A stretch of DNA of 34,507 nucleotides from assembly GCA_946481275.1 (NCBI GenBank), contig CAMLMV010000058.1, forward strand, positions 1 to 34,507, read 5' to 3'. A program made the translations under genes and the position numbers. This document shows positions 8,058 through 15,379 of this stretch, piece by piece. The DNA comes from an uncultured Massilia sp. GTDB taxonomy: Bacteria; Pseudomonadota; Gammaproteobacteria; Burkholderiales; Burkholderiaceae. How positions within the stretch are numbered: position 1 is the first letter of the stretch; every line of letters begins with the position of its first letter. The notes under the pieces were generated by a model. It was not told where the DNA came from and did no database searches. It saw only the letters and a list, made by a program, of their open reading frames with translations.

Positions 8058-9365
8058 TCAGGCTGCCAGCCAGCGTTTGACCGCGACCGGCCGCAACAGT
8101 TTCACGACCTTGATGGCCTGGTTCTGCACCTGCACGACTTCGATCACACAGTTGCCGATCTTGAGGGCGATGGGGAATTCCGGAATCTCCTGCAGCTGTT
8201 CCAGCAGCAGGCCGTTGACGGTCTTCGGGCCGTCGAGAGGCAGGTCGAGACCCAGCTTTTTATTGATGTCGCGCAGAGGCGTCGTGCCTTCCAGCAGCAC
8301 TTCGCCCTGGGCATTCCACGCCATCGCATCGCTGCGGGCGGCGCCCGGCGTCGAGGTCGTGAAGTCGCCGATCATTTCCTCGATGATGTCCTCCAGGGTG
8401 ACGAGACCCTGGACCTCGCCGTATTCGTCGACGATGATGCCCAGGCGCTCCTTGTTTTCCTGGAAATACTGAAGCTGTGTGAAGACGCCCGTGTCTTGCG
8501 GAATGAAATAGGGTTCCGTCAACAGTTCGCGGAAGTGGTCGATCGTGAGGTCGTCTTCCTCGTTCAGCAGCGCGACGGCCTTGCGCACGTGCAGGATGCC
8601 GACGATGCGGTTGATCTCACCCTCGTACACGGGCAGCTTGTTGTGGTAGCAGGTGGTCAGCTCGGCCTTGAGGTCGTCGACCGGCAGCGCGAGGTTCAGC
8701 GCCTCGATCTGGCTGCGCGGCGTCATGATGTCCTCGACCGAGATCTTTTCCAGTTCGAACAGGTTCAGCAGGATGCTCTTGTGCTTTTGCGGGATGTAGC
8801 TGCCCGCTTCCAGCACGACGGAGCGCAATTCTTCCGGCGACAGTCTCTGCTGGGCATCCGCATGCCCCACGCCCACGCCGCGGATGCGCAGCACACGCAG
8901 CAGGCCGTTGACGAACAGGTTCACGAACCAGATCGCCGGCTTTGCGATCTTCATCAGCGCGCGCAGGACATAGCTGGAGCCCAGCGAGATACGTTCCGGG
9001 TACGTGGCGCCAATAATCTTGGGCGAAATCTCCGCGAACACGATCAGCAGGAACGCGACGACGGCCGTGGCGATCGTGATCACGCTTTCCTCGTGGCCGA
9101 AGAACAGGATGGCGATCGCGGTGACGAGCGCCGTCGCCATCGCATTGATCAGCGTATTGGCGATGAGGACCAGCGACAGCAGTTTATCGGTGCGGTCCAG
9201 CAGCCACAGCGTGGTAATGGCGGCGCGGTTGCCCCGTTTGGCAAGATGGCGCAGGCGATACTTGTTGGCCGCCATCAGGGCGGTTTCCGCCATCGCGAAG
9301 AAGGCCGAACAAAGAATCAGGAGGGCGAGTGCGAGGATGAGCACCCAGAGTGGTACGGTTTCCAA
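8058..9365 (-). CDS. CNNM/CorC-type membrane protein (HlyC/CorC family, DUF21-CBS-CorC)
   Basis: This 435-residue inner-membrane protein has the full three-part layout. The DUF21/CNNM transmembrane domain (about 1-190) has four hydrophobic helices and the motif FFAMAETALMAAN. A CBS pair (about 205-330) includes IMTPRSQIEAL, LPVYEGEINRIVGILHVR and VDEYGEVQGLVTLEDIIEEM. The C-terminal CorC_HlyC domain (about 345-425) includes LDLPLDGPKTVNGLLLEQL. Relatives are linked to magnesium, cobalt or sodium transport, and older annotations call them hemolysins. The start codon is TTG (9363-9365), preceded by GGTGAT; no ATG precedes the first helix, so TTG is the best start. It precedes pilB on the same strand with a 247-bp gap that lacks any gene. 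Confidence 0.93.
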   Translation of the reverse strand: METVPLWVLILALALLILCSAFFAMAETALMAANKYRLRHLAKRGNRAAITTLWLLDRTDKLLSLVLIANTLINAMATALVTAIAILFFGHEESVITIATAVVAFLLIVFAEISPKIIGATYPERISLGSSYVLRALMKIAKPAIWFVNLFVNGLLRVLRIRGVGVGHADAQQRLSPEELRSVVLEAGSYIPQKHKSILLNLFELEKISVEDIMTPRSQIEALNLALPVDDLKAELTTCYHNKLPVYEGEINRIVGILHVRKAVALLNEEDDLTIDHFRELLTEPYFIPQDTGVFTQLQYFQENKERLGIIVDEYGEVQGLVTLEDIIEEMIGDFTTSTPGAARSDAMAWNAQGEVLLEGTTPLRDINKKLGLDLPLDGPKTVNGLLLEQLQEIPEFPIALKIGNCVIEVVQVQNQAIKVVKLLRPVAVKRWLAA

Positions 9366-9452
9366 GGATCACCGTGAAGAATCGTCGGGAAACTGGCGAA
9401 GGCCAGCGCAGAGGCCGATTCTAAGACAAGGGGAGGGGGCTTGCAAGTTTGG

Positions 9453-10268
9453 CTAGGGAGGGGCGGCTTTGGGATTCAGGCTGTCGACCATCGAACTCGG
9501 GATCAGGATGGTGGCCCCGCGTTCCTTCGTCGTTTCATAGATGATGTTCATCGCACGCAACTGCAGGGCCGCCGGATGGCCGGCGTACATGTCGGCCGCT
9601 TCCACGAATTTTCCGGCGATGGCCGCTTCGGCCGAGCCGAGGATGACCCGCGCCTGCTTTTCGCGTTCGGCCTGGGCCTGGCGCGACATCGCATCCTGCA
9701 GCACGACGGGAATCGCGACGTCGCGGATTTCCACCGAACCGACGGAAATGCCCCACGGCGCCGTCTTCCGGCCGATCGATTCCTTGAGCTGCGCGTCCGC
9801 TTCCTGGCGTTCGGACAGCAGTGCCGTCAGCATCGACATGCCGATCATTTCGCGCAGCGACGTCTGGGCGACCCGGTCGATCGCTTCGCGGTAATTGGTG
9901 ATCGCCAGCGCGGCCTTCTCGGCATCGTGCACGTGCCAGAAAATGATCGCGTCGACGTTGACCGGGACCGTATCCCTGGTCAACGCCTGCTCCGCGTTGA
10001 AGGCCGTCGTCTGGATGCGCACGTCGATGACGGCGATCACGTTGTCGATGACGGGCACGATGGCGAACAAGCCGGCACCCTTGACGCTGTGCAGTTTCCC
10101 CAGCCTCAGTATGACGAATTTTTGCCACGTGTTCGCCATCTTCAGCGAGAACGCGAGAATCACGGCCAGGACGATGAACGCCAGTCCCGGCAGCGGATCG
10201 ACCCAGTACGTCAGGACGACGCCGATGCCGAGGCTGGCGGCGACCAGGAATGCGGTGACCGGATTCAT
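9453..10268 (-). CDS. Slipin / SPFH-domain (stomatin-like) membrane protein
   Basis: This 271-residue protein has two N-terminal hydrophobic segments (residues 1-40) followed by an SPFH/band-7 domain. It includes NTWQKFVILRLGKLHSVKGA, VDVRIQTTAFNAEQ-like and VNVDAIIFWHVHDAEKAALA, typical of slipins. A short coiled segment follows (AMSRQAQAEREKQARVILGS). Family members oligomerise at membrane microdomains and often act with an NfeD partner protease, which is not encoded here. It starts 4 bp after the stop codon of the upstream hypothetical gene and has no good ribosome site of its own, so translation is likely coupled. The start at 10268 was chosen because the helix begins at MNPVTAFLVAAS; longer versions of the frame read as shadow. 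Confidence 0.93.
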   Translation of the reverse strand: MNPVTAFLVAASLGIGVVLTYWVDPLPGLAFIVLAVILAFSLKMANTWQKFVILRLGKLHSVKGAGLFAIVPVIDNVIAVIDVRIQTTAFNAEQALTRDTVPVNVDAIIFWHVHDAEKAALAITNYREAIDRVAQTSLREMIGMSMLTALLSERQEADAQLKESIGRKTAPWGISVGSVEIRDVAIPVVLQDAMSRQAQAEREKQARVILGSAEAAIAGKFVEAADMYAGHPAALQLRAMNIIYETTKERGATILIPSSMVDSLNPKAAPP

Positions 10269-10272
10269 GATG

Positions 10273-10944
10273 TCAGTGATGCATCCGTTCCCAGCCATGG
10301 CGCATGGCCAGCTTGACCTTGTCCCAGGCGGACGCCTCGCTGCCGGCGTGCCTGCTTTCCCAGTCGCTCTTGAGCGCGGGCTCGACGTCCTCCCACGCCT
10401 GCTTGGACTGCGGCGCCTCGCCGCCGGCAGGCGCTGCCCACGTGGCGTCCTCGTCCGGGTTGTCCCACCGCGCGATACTGCCCATTCGTTCCTTGAACGT
10501 GTTGCCTGCGGGCGGTTCGTCGGCGTTCTGGGTGCCGAAATAATGGCTGTCTTCGTGCGGATGATGCTGCAGGGCCCCGGGCGCGGTGCCCGGCGGGTAG
10601 TCGCGGCGCGGCGCCAAGGCGGCTTGATGACCCTCGTCCGGAATGTCTTCGAGGCCGGCCGGGCGGTACTGCCCCATGATGCCTGCGGCGCGCGCGGCCT
10701 CCGGATCGGTTCCTGTCGTGAGCGTGACGATGTGGCGTTCGCGCGTGTCGCCTGGCTGCGCGTGCCGGTGATACAGGGTGCCGAGCAATCGCGCGGCGGT
10801 ATGCCGGAGCGACGTGTCCGGTCCCGTCGCGGGCACGTTCGAGAGCGCCATGTCGGCGCGCGGATAGCCGGATGCCAGCAATGCGTCCAGGGCATGCTGG
10901 GCATCGCGGCGTTGGTCGAAGACGGCTTTCAAGGTGTGACGCAT
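10273..10944 (-). CDS. Hypothetical protein with YflT-like N-terminus and duplicated AWxxVxxAxxxxW motif
   Basis: This is a 223-residue soluble protein of unknown function. The first 90 residues (MRHTLKAVFDQRRDAQHALD, then GYPRADMALS and HIVTLTTGTDPEAARAAGIM) resemble small ferredoxin-like stress domains (YflT type), in which a helix packs on a sheet. A charged, His/Pro-rich middle part is probably disordered. The C-terminus repeats one motif twice: AWEDVEPALKSDWESR (about 183-198) and AWDKVKLAMRHGWERM (about 206-221). It starts with a good ribosome site (GGGGAG) and its stop lies 4 bp before the slipin start, so the two products are made together and may interact. The functional assignment is open. 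Confidence 0.8.
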   Translation of the reverse strand: MRHTLKAVFDQRRDAQHALDALLASGYPRADMALSNVPATGPDTSLRHTAARLLGTLYHRHAQPGDTRERHIVTLTTGTDPEAARAAGIMGQYRPAGLEDIPDEGHQAALAPRRDYPPGTAPGALQHHPHEDSHYFGTQNADEPPAGNTFKERMGSIARWDNPDEDATWAAPAGGEAPQSKQAWEDVEPALKSDWESRHAGSEASAWDKVKLAMRHGWERMHH

Positions 10945-10988
10945 GATGATCTCCCCGTTGTCTCATGGAGAGCGTCGTGCCGGCGAGT

Positions 10989-11005
10989 GGCCGCCGCTGG
11001 CGGCC
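10989..11005. repeat. GGCCGCC/GGCGGCC hairpin upstream of the hypothetical-slipin operon
   Basis: A perfect 7-bp inverted repeat with a 3-base loop (GCT) lies 45 bp before the start codon of the hypothetical gene. It would fold in the leader RNA or mark a protein site. It has no T tract. Confidence 0.35.
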
Positions 11006-11048
11006 GGGGTGCGTGCGTTGCCGTTGATTCCGCGCGACCAGGTCGGTC

Positions 11049-11060
11049 ACTGCATGCAGT
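11049..11060. promoter_or_regulatory. Perfect 12-bp palindrome ACTGCATGCAGT
   Basis: This fully self-complementary site lies 105 bp upstream of the hypothetical-slipin operon, in the 197-bp gap after the MCP gene. It is a candidate operator for that operon. A palindrome of this length is uncommon by chance in so short a gap, but no regulator is encoded beside it. Confidence 0.35.
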
Positions 11061-11093
11061 ACGGCGCTTGTAACGACAGCATACGCCGAATCT

Positions 11094-11114
11094 GGACAGG
11101 ATGCGCACCTGTCC
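11094..11114 (-). terminator. GGACAGG/CCTGTCC hairpin after the MCP gene, possible terminator
   Basis: A perfect 7-bp stem with a 7-base loop (ATGCGCA) begins 27 bp after the MCP stop codon, the usual place for a transcript end. The minus strand after it is AGATTCGGCG, without a T tract, so it may only protect the 3' end or need Rho. Confidence 0.4.
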
Positions 11115-11141
11115 ATCGCAAATCGCGGCTGCGCCTGCGGC

Positions 11142-12713
11142 TTACCCGCGTGCCAGCGCCAGCCGCGCGTGGCCGGCCGGTGTGCCCAGCGCGTGGCCGG
11201 CGGCCAGCTTGAACTGCGCCAGCGCGCCCGACAACTGCTCGGTCTGCTCCGCCAGCGATTCCGCCGCGGCCGACGCTTCCTCGACGAGCGCCGAGTTCTG
11301 CTGCGTCATCTGGTCCATGTCGTCGATCGCGCGGCCGATCTGTTCGATGCCTTCGGCCTGGCGCTGGCCCGCGACGCTGATCTCGGCCATGATGTCGTGC
11401 ACCTTGCGCACGGACGCGACGATCTGTTCCATCGTGGCGCCCGCTTCGTCGACGAGCGCGCTGCCCGCGTCGACCTTGGCGACGGAGTCGCCGATCAATT
11501 GCTTGATTTCCTTGGCGGCGGCGGCCGAGCGCTGCGCCAGGTTGCGCACCTCGCCCGCGACGACCGCGAAGCCGCGGCCCTGCTCGCCCGCGCGTGCCGC
11601 TTCCACCGCGGCGTTCAGCGCCAGGATATTCGTCTGGAAGGCGATGCCGTCGATCACGGAGATGATCTCGACGATCTGCTTCGCGGACGCGTTGATCGCG
11701 CCCATGGTGGAGACCACGTTGCCGACCACTTCGCCGCCGCGGGTGGCGATGTCGGTGGCGGACACGACGAGCGCGTTCGCCTGGTTCGTGTTGGCGGCGT
11801 TCGTCTTGACGGTGTCGGTCAGCGATTCGACGGCGCGCGTCGTGTGCTCCAGGCTGCCCGCCTGCGATTCCGTGCGGCTGGCCAGGTCGGCATTGCCGCT
11901 GGCGATTTCGGCGCTGGCCGTGGCGATGGTCTCGGCCGACGTCTTGATGCCGGACACCATCGTCGCCAGGCGCGTGCGCATTTCCTGCAGCGCCGCCAGC
12001 AGGCTGTGCTGGTCGCCGGCGTCGAGGCGGATCTCCATCGACAGGTCGCCGGCCGCAACAAGCCGCGTGATCTCGCGCGCGTATTCCGGCTCGCCGCCCA
12101 GCTGCTGCCAGATGGTGCGGATGACGAACCACGATACGCCGATCAGGGTGGCGATCACGATCAATGCCGTGATGATGGTGACGGACAGCACGCGGCGCAC
12201 GCTGGATGCGCTTTGCGCGATGCCGTCCTTGAATTGTTGCTGGGCCTGTTCGTTGAACTTGGCGACGTCGGCATTGAGCACCGTCAGCGCGCCCTGCATG
12301 CGTTGCACGGTCGCCTGCGGATCGCCCTGCTCGAGTTCGAGCATGATCTTCGCGGCGGAGACGGCCGGCGCATAGTAATCCTCGAATTCCTTCGCGAGGC
12401 GCTTGCCGGTGGCATCCATGCCGGGGATCTTCGTCACGTCGGCCAGCTTGGCGCGGACCTTGTTGGCCTGGTCGCCGATCTGGGCGATGCGGGCCTTGTC
12501 GCCTTCGGAGACGGCATCGCGCAAGCCATCGGTGATGCCCTGCAGGTCCGCCGTCAACGCCTTCGCCGTGCCCAGCGCCGGGTAGTCCACGGCTTCGGTC
12601 GTGTGGATCGAATCCAGGGCGCCGCTCGCGATGCTGGCCGAGACCGCCACGCCGAGGCCGAAGATGATGGTCGAGATGACCGGGAGTGCCCAGATCTTGC
12701 GCTTGATGCTCAT
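11142..12713 (-). CDS. Methyl-accepting chemotaxis protein
   Basis: This 523-residue transmembrane receptor has a first membrane helix at about 8-30 and a helical periplasmic sensor of about 145 residues (four-helix-bundle type). A second helix lies at about 176-198 ([20 protein letters not shown]). A HAMP-like segment follows ([20 protein letters not shown]), then a long cytoplasmic signalling domain. The signalling tip is canonical ([20 protein letters not shown], then [17 protein letters not shown]). No NWETF-like C-terminal tail is present, so adaptation enzymes would bind through other contacts. It is the last gene of a minus-strand group with a PstS-like binding protein 67 bp upstream and a porin before that, suggesting the receptor reads the bound state of that protein. 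A good ribosome site (AGAGGAA) precedes the ATG. Confidence 0.95.
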   Translation of the reverse strand: MSIKRKIWALPVISTIIFGLGVAVSASIASGALDSIHTTEAVDYPALGTAKALTADLQGITDGLRDAVSEGDKARIAQIGDQANKVRAKLADVTKIPGMDATGKRLAKEFEDYYAPAVSAAKIMLELEQGDPQATVQRMQGALTVLNADVAKFNEQAQQQFKDGIAQSASSVRRVLSVTIITALIVIATLIGVSWFVIRTIWQQLGGEPEYAREITRLVAAGDLSMEIRLDAGDQHSLLAALQEMRTRLATMVSGIKTSAETIATASAEIASGNADLASRTESQAGSLEHTTRAVESLTDTVKTNAANTNQANALVVSATDIATRGGEVVGNVVSTMGAINASAKQIVEIISVIDGIAFQTNILALNAAVEAARAGEQGRGFAVVAGEVRNLAQRSAAAAKEIKQLIGDSVAKVDAGSALVDEAGATMEQIVASVRKVHDIMAEISVAGQRQAEGIEQIGRAIDDMDQMTQQNSALVEEASAAAESLAEQTEQLSGALAQFKLAAGHALGTPAGHARLALARG

Positions 12714-12735
12714 TGCCGTTCCTCTAAATTCAACA

Positions 12736-12764
12736 GCCCGCCGCCGGAAAACCGGGGGGCGGGC
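12736..12764 (-). promoter_or_regulatory. Strong intra-operon hairpin between binding-protein and MCP genes
   Basis: GCCCGCC (12736-12742) pairs with GGCGGGC (12758-12764), and CCGG (12744-12747) pairs with CCGG (12752-12755) across a 4-base loop, giving about 11 pairs with small internal bulges. It lies just before the MCP ribosome site and lacks a T tract on the transcribed strand. It probably tunes relative expression by partial termination, 3'-end protection of the upstream message or blocked translation. Confidence 0.5.
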
Positions 12765-12780
12765 AGGTGGTTGGGGATGC

Positions 12781-13185
12781 TTACGGTGCCGTGTAGATCA
12801 CTTTGACCGAGGCGTCGACCGCGCTCTTGTCGATGTAGCCGATGGCCTTCGGGTCGCTCGCCACCATCTTCTTGACGGCGGCGCTGTCGGCGGCTTCCTT
12901 CGGCATCGTGGCTTTGCCGGTGAACACCAGCTTGGACCACAAGGCCTTGACCTGGGACGCGTCCTTGTCCGTCACCTTTTTATAGAACTCGGCGCGGACG
13001 GGGGCGCTTTCCGGCTGGTCGATCGGGCTCATCGAACTCGATTTGCCAAGGAAGAATTGTGCGACCTGGTCTTTCGTCATCGAGGCCTCGGCGGCCTTCG
13101 GGTTCACGACCACCACCACTTCCGCCATGGCGGGCAGGGCGAGGAACAGGGCGGCGGCGAAGCCGGTCTTGATCAGTTGTTTCAT
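12781..13185 (-). CDS. Short PstS-like periplasmic substrate-binding protein
   Basis: This 134-residue secreted protein has a signal peptide cleaved near AMA (residue 21). Its sequence follows the phosphate-binding (PstS/PBP-like) superfamily: [52 protein letters not shown] and the closing AIGYID motif. It is less than half the length of a normal PstS, so it represents a minimal single-domain version, probably not an ABC-import partner since no such importer genes follow. It has a strong ribosome site (AAGGGGA), starts 10 bp after the porin stop, and is followed by the MCP gene. A role as periplasmic ligand sensor for that receptor is inferred from context; the ligand could be phosphate or another oxyanion. 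Confidence 0.82.
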   Translation of the reverse strand: MKQLIKTGFAAALFLALPAMAEVVVVVNPKAAEASMTKDQVAQFFLGKSSSMSPIDQPESAPVRAEFYKKVTDKDASQVKALWSKLVFTGKATMPKEAADSAAVKKMVASDPKAIGYIDKSAVDASVKVIYTAP

Positions 13186-13195
13186 CGTCGTCCCC

Positions 13196-14437
13196 TTAGA
13201 ACACGAAGTCGAGCGCGACGGCGCCGACGGTCACCGGACCCTTGAAGCCCGGCTGCGCATTGATCAGCAGGCCGGATCCCTTGTTCGGACGCACGCGGTC
13301 GAATTGCACCTTCAGTGCCACCGACGAGCGGAAGTCCCAGCGCAGGCCGATCGAGTCGGTCTGCTGCTCGGCCTGGCCCACGCCGGTGTAGCTCAGGTTC
13401 GACACGATGCCGTTCAACGTGGCCAGGGTCGGGGTGCAGGCGGCCGGGTAGCCGGCCGGGCAGGCTGCCGGCATGCCGTTGTGGACCGAACCGTCGATCG
13501 ACAGCTTGGCGTGGCTGTAGTACGGCAGGAACTTGCCGAAGCGATAGCCGCCCATCACGTACCACGACGTGGTGTCGTTGATGTAGGCGTCGGTCTTGCG
13601 CTTCGCGTACTCGCTCTGCACGACGATGTCGTTCCAGTCGAGCGTTGCACCGAGGGACGTGAACGAGGCCTTCTTGTCGCGCACGTCGATGTCTTTGGCG
13701 AGCTGGGCCGCTTGCGGGAACTTGTAGCCGGCAGCGACCGTGTTCAGCGTGTTCAGCAGCGTTGCCAGCGACGCCGAGTTGTTCAGCGTCAGGCGGCCAT
13801 CGACGCGGCCGAAGCGCACCGTCAGCGGGCCGTGTTCGGCCACGAGGTTCAGCGCGGTCACGCGGCGGCCTTCCAGGCTCGGACCGCCTGCGATGTCGAC
13901 CTTGCTCTTGCCGACAGCGAATTGTGCGGTGTACGTCGTGTCGGCATAGCTGTGCTGCCAGATGACGTCGGCGCCGTCGACCGTGTTGAACAGCATTTGC
14001 GAATACACTTCCGCCGGCGGACGCAGCATCGTGTTGGCATAGCCCACGTTGCGGTAGTCCGAGATCATGAATGCCGGCAGCCCCATGCGGCCGACGCGGA
14101 TCGAGACGTCGTCCGACACCTTCGCCTTGGCGAATGCCCATGCCAGTTCGGCGCCGAAGTCGTCCTGCGCATCCTTGCGCACGAGGCCCTGGCCCGTGAC
14201 GGACAGCCAGCTGTTCACGGCGTAGTCGGCCTGCACGCCGAAGTTCGAATCGACGCCGGTCGTGACGTCCTTGGTGGCGCCGCTGGCCTGGTTCGGACGA
14301 GCGAACTCGGCTTTGTCAGTGTTGGTCCAGGTGAGGGCGCCGGTACCGAAACCGCTGATGCGGACGGCGTCCTGCGCGAAAGCGCAAGGCGCGACAAATG
14401 ACAAGGCGAGCGCACTCGCGATGATGCGTTTTTTCAT
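13196..14437 (-). CDS. Outer-membrane porin-like beta-barrel protein
   Basis: This 413-residue protein has a signal peptide (MKKRIIASALALSFVAPCAFA) and a barrel made of alternating short strands, ending in VALDFVF, the C-terminal aromatic signature of outer-membrane proteins. It begins with VRISGFGTGALTWTN, like many betaproteobacterial porins. A loop carries a Cys pair (AACPAGYPAACTP) that could close a disulfide. Specificity cannot be told from sequence. It heads the group porin - PstS-like protein - MCP (10 bp, then 67 bp gaps), which suggests that entry of a solute, its periplasmic binding and chemotactic sensing are expressed together. The ribosome site (CAGG) is modest. Confidence 0.88.
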   Translation of the reverse strand: MKKRIIASALALSFVAPCAFAQDAVRISGFGTGALTWTNTDKAEFARPNQASGATKDVTTGVDSNFGVQADYAVNSWLSVTGQGLVRKDAQDDFGAELAWAFAKAKVSDDVSIRVGRMGLPAFMISDYRNVGYANTMLRPPAEVYSQMLFNTVDGADVIWQHSYADTTYTAQFAVGKSKVDIAGGPSLEGRRVTALNLVAEHGPLTVRFGRVDGRLTLNNSASLATLLNTLNTVAAGYKFPQAAQLAKDIDVRDKKASFTSLGATLDWNDIVVQSEYAKRKTDAYINDTTSWYVMGGYRFGKFLPYYSHAKLSIDGSVHNGMPAACPAGYPAACTPTLATLNGIVSNLSYTGVGQAEQQTDSIGLRWDFRSSVALKVQFDRVRPNKGSGLLINAQPGFKGPVTVGAVALDFVF

Positions 14438-14571
14438 GGGATTTACCTGCTGAAGACTGCGGGTGGAGGTTCTTGTTATAGAAACACTGGAACGGCGAGC
14501 GTTTGGGCCGTGTAACGAATCTGTCTTAAATTGTAGGGTTGCAGCAAAAATTGCGGCAAGGAAAAACTCAC

Positions 14572-14588
14572 GAATAGTCTCTCTATTC
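14572..14588. repeat. GAATAG/CTATTC inverted repeat between porin and ClpP-like genes
   Basis: A perfect 6-bp inverted repeat with a 5-base spacer (TCTCT) lies in the AT-rich part of the 216-bp gap, about 135 bp upstream of the porin and 65 bp after the ClpP-like stop. It could be an operator for the porin operon or an RNA hairpin. A second small inverted repeat, GACAG/CTGTC, lies at 14621-14636, just after the ClpP-like gene. Confidence 0.3.
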
Positions 14589-14653
14589 AGTTGTGACCGC
14601 TATCTTTGTTGTACCGATCAGACAGCGCGCCCTGTCAGAATTGGATGATGGGC

Positions 14654-15211
14654 TTAATTCCACCAGTGGGAAGTCGTGCCCGCTTCCGGCAGGCGCGCCT
14701 GCCGTGCCGCATGCACGATACCGGCCTCGACCGCCTGCTCGGCCGTGTAGAGGCGGGCGCTGCCCGTCAGGCAGGAACCGATGTCGTGGGCGCCCGGCGC
14801 GTCGCGGGTGGCGTCCTCGTAGATGGCGGCGTAGCGCTCGGCGTCGAAGTCGAGGCAGTCGCGCCATTCCGAGATGCGGGCGTGGTCGGCCGCGACGAGG
14901 TTGCCGAAGCCCCAGTGCAGCGGGTGGATGAGGAAGCGCGTGCCGGGGCACGCGTAGCGTTTCTGCCCGGCCAGGAAGATGGCGACGCCGACGGATTCCA
15001 CGCTGCCCACGTTCCACGTCGTGAGTGGCAGCGGCAACGATTTCAGGAAGTAGTACAGGGCGAAGCCGGCCGTCATGTTGCCGCCTTCGGTCGACATGTG
15101 CAGTTCGATCTCGCTCGCGCCGCTTTGCAGTGCCTGTAAGCAAAGGTTGCGCACGGTACAGGCGGAATTTGCGTTGATCGGTCCAATGAAATGTACGATG
15201 TGCAAAGCCAT
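14654..15211 (-). CDS. ClpP-like serine peptidase-fold protein with apparently missing catalytic Asp
   Basis: This 185-residue cytoplasmic protein has the ClpP/crotonase-type fold. Recognisable ClpP blocks are FIGPINANS near the start, IELHMSTEGGNMTAGFALYY, then the nucleophile region VGSVESVGVAIFLAGQKR (Ser73) and the histidine region TRFLIHPLHWG (His96). In ClpP the third triad residue, Asp, lies just before the block ending SAEEAKEYGLID. Here the matching stretch is GSARLYTAEQAVEAGIV, with Ala152 in the Asp position. The start at 15211 was chosen for its strong AGGGAGG site; an upstream in-frame ATG adds 13 residues. It is divergent from xdhA across 168 bp and not near clpX or tig, so it is not the housekeeping ClpP. 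It may be a peptidase with altered triad or a non-catalytic relative. Confidence 0.83.
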   Translation of the reverse strand: MALHIVHFIGPINANSACTVRNLCLQALQSGASEIELHMSTEGGNMTAGFALYYFLKSLPLPLTTWNVGSVESVGVAIFLAGQKRYACPGTRFLIHPLHWGFGNLVAADHARISEWRDCLDFDAERYAAIYEDATRDAPGAHDIGSCLTGSARLYTAEQAVEAGIVHAARQARLPEAGTTSHWWN

Positions 15212-15272
15212 GGCGCCTCCCTGTGACGGCTCAAGCATAGCAAGTTTCACAAGCCCACGTCGCGCTATTGAA

Positions 15273-15304
15273 AATATCTGATATTCAAAATCGTTATCCG
15301 GATA
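15273..15304. promoter_or_regulatory. Two palindromes in the clpP-like/xdhA divergent promoter region
   Basis: AATATC-T-GATATT (15273-15285) is a perfect 13-bp inverted repeat, and TATCCGGATA (15295-15304) a perfect 10-bp palindrome; both stand in an AT-rich island within a GC-rich region. They lie 75-107 bp before the xdhA start and 62-93 bp before the ClpP-like start. They are candidate operators for purine-responsive control; the regulator gene is not in the window. Confidence 0.5.
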
Positions 15305-15379
15305 TATCCCGCCGTACCCCCGGTGCTACTCTTGCATCCAGTTAGTCATAATTTTCACAAGATCCATTCTGAGGCGATG

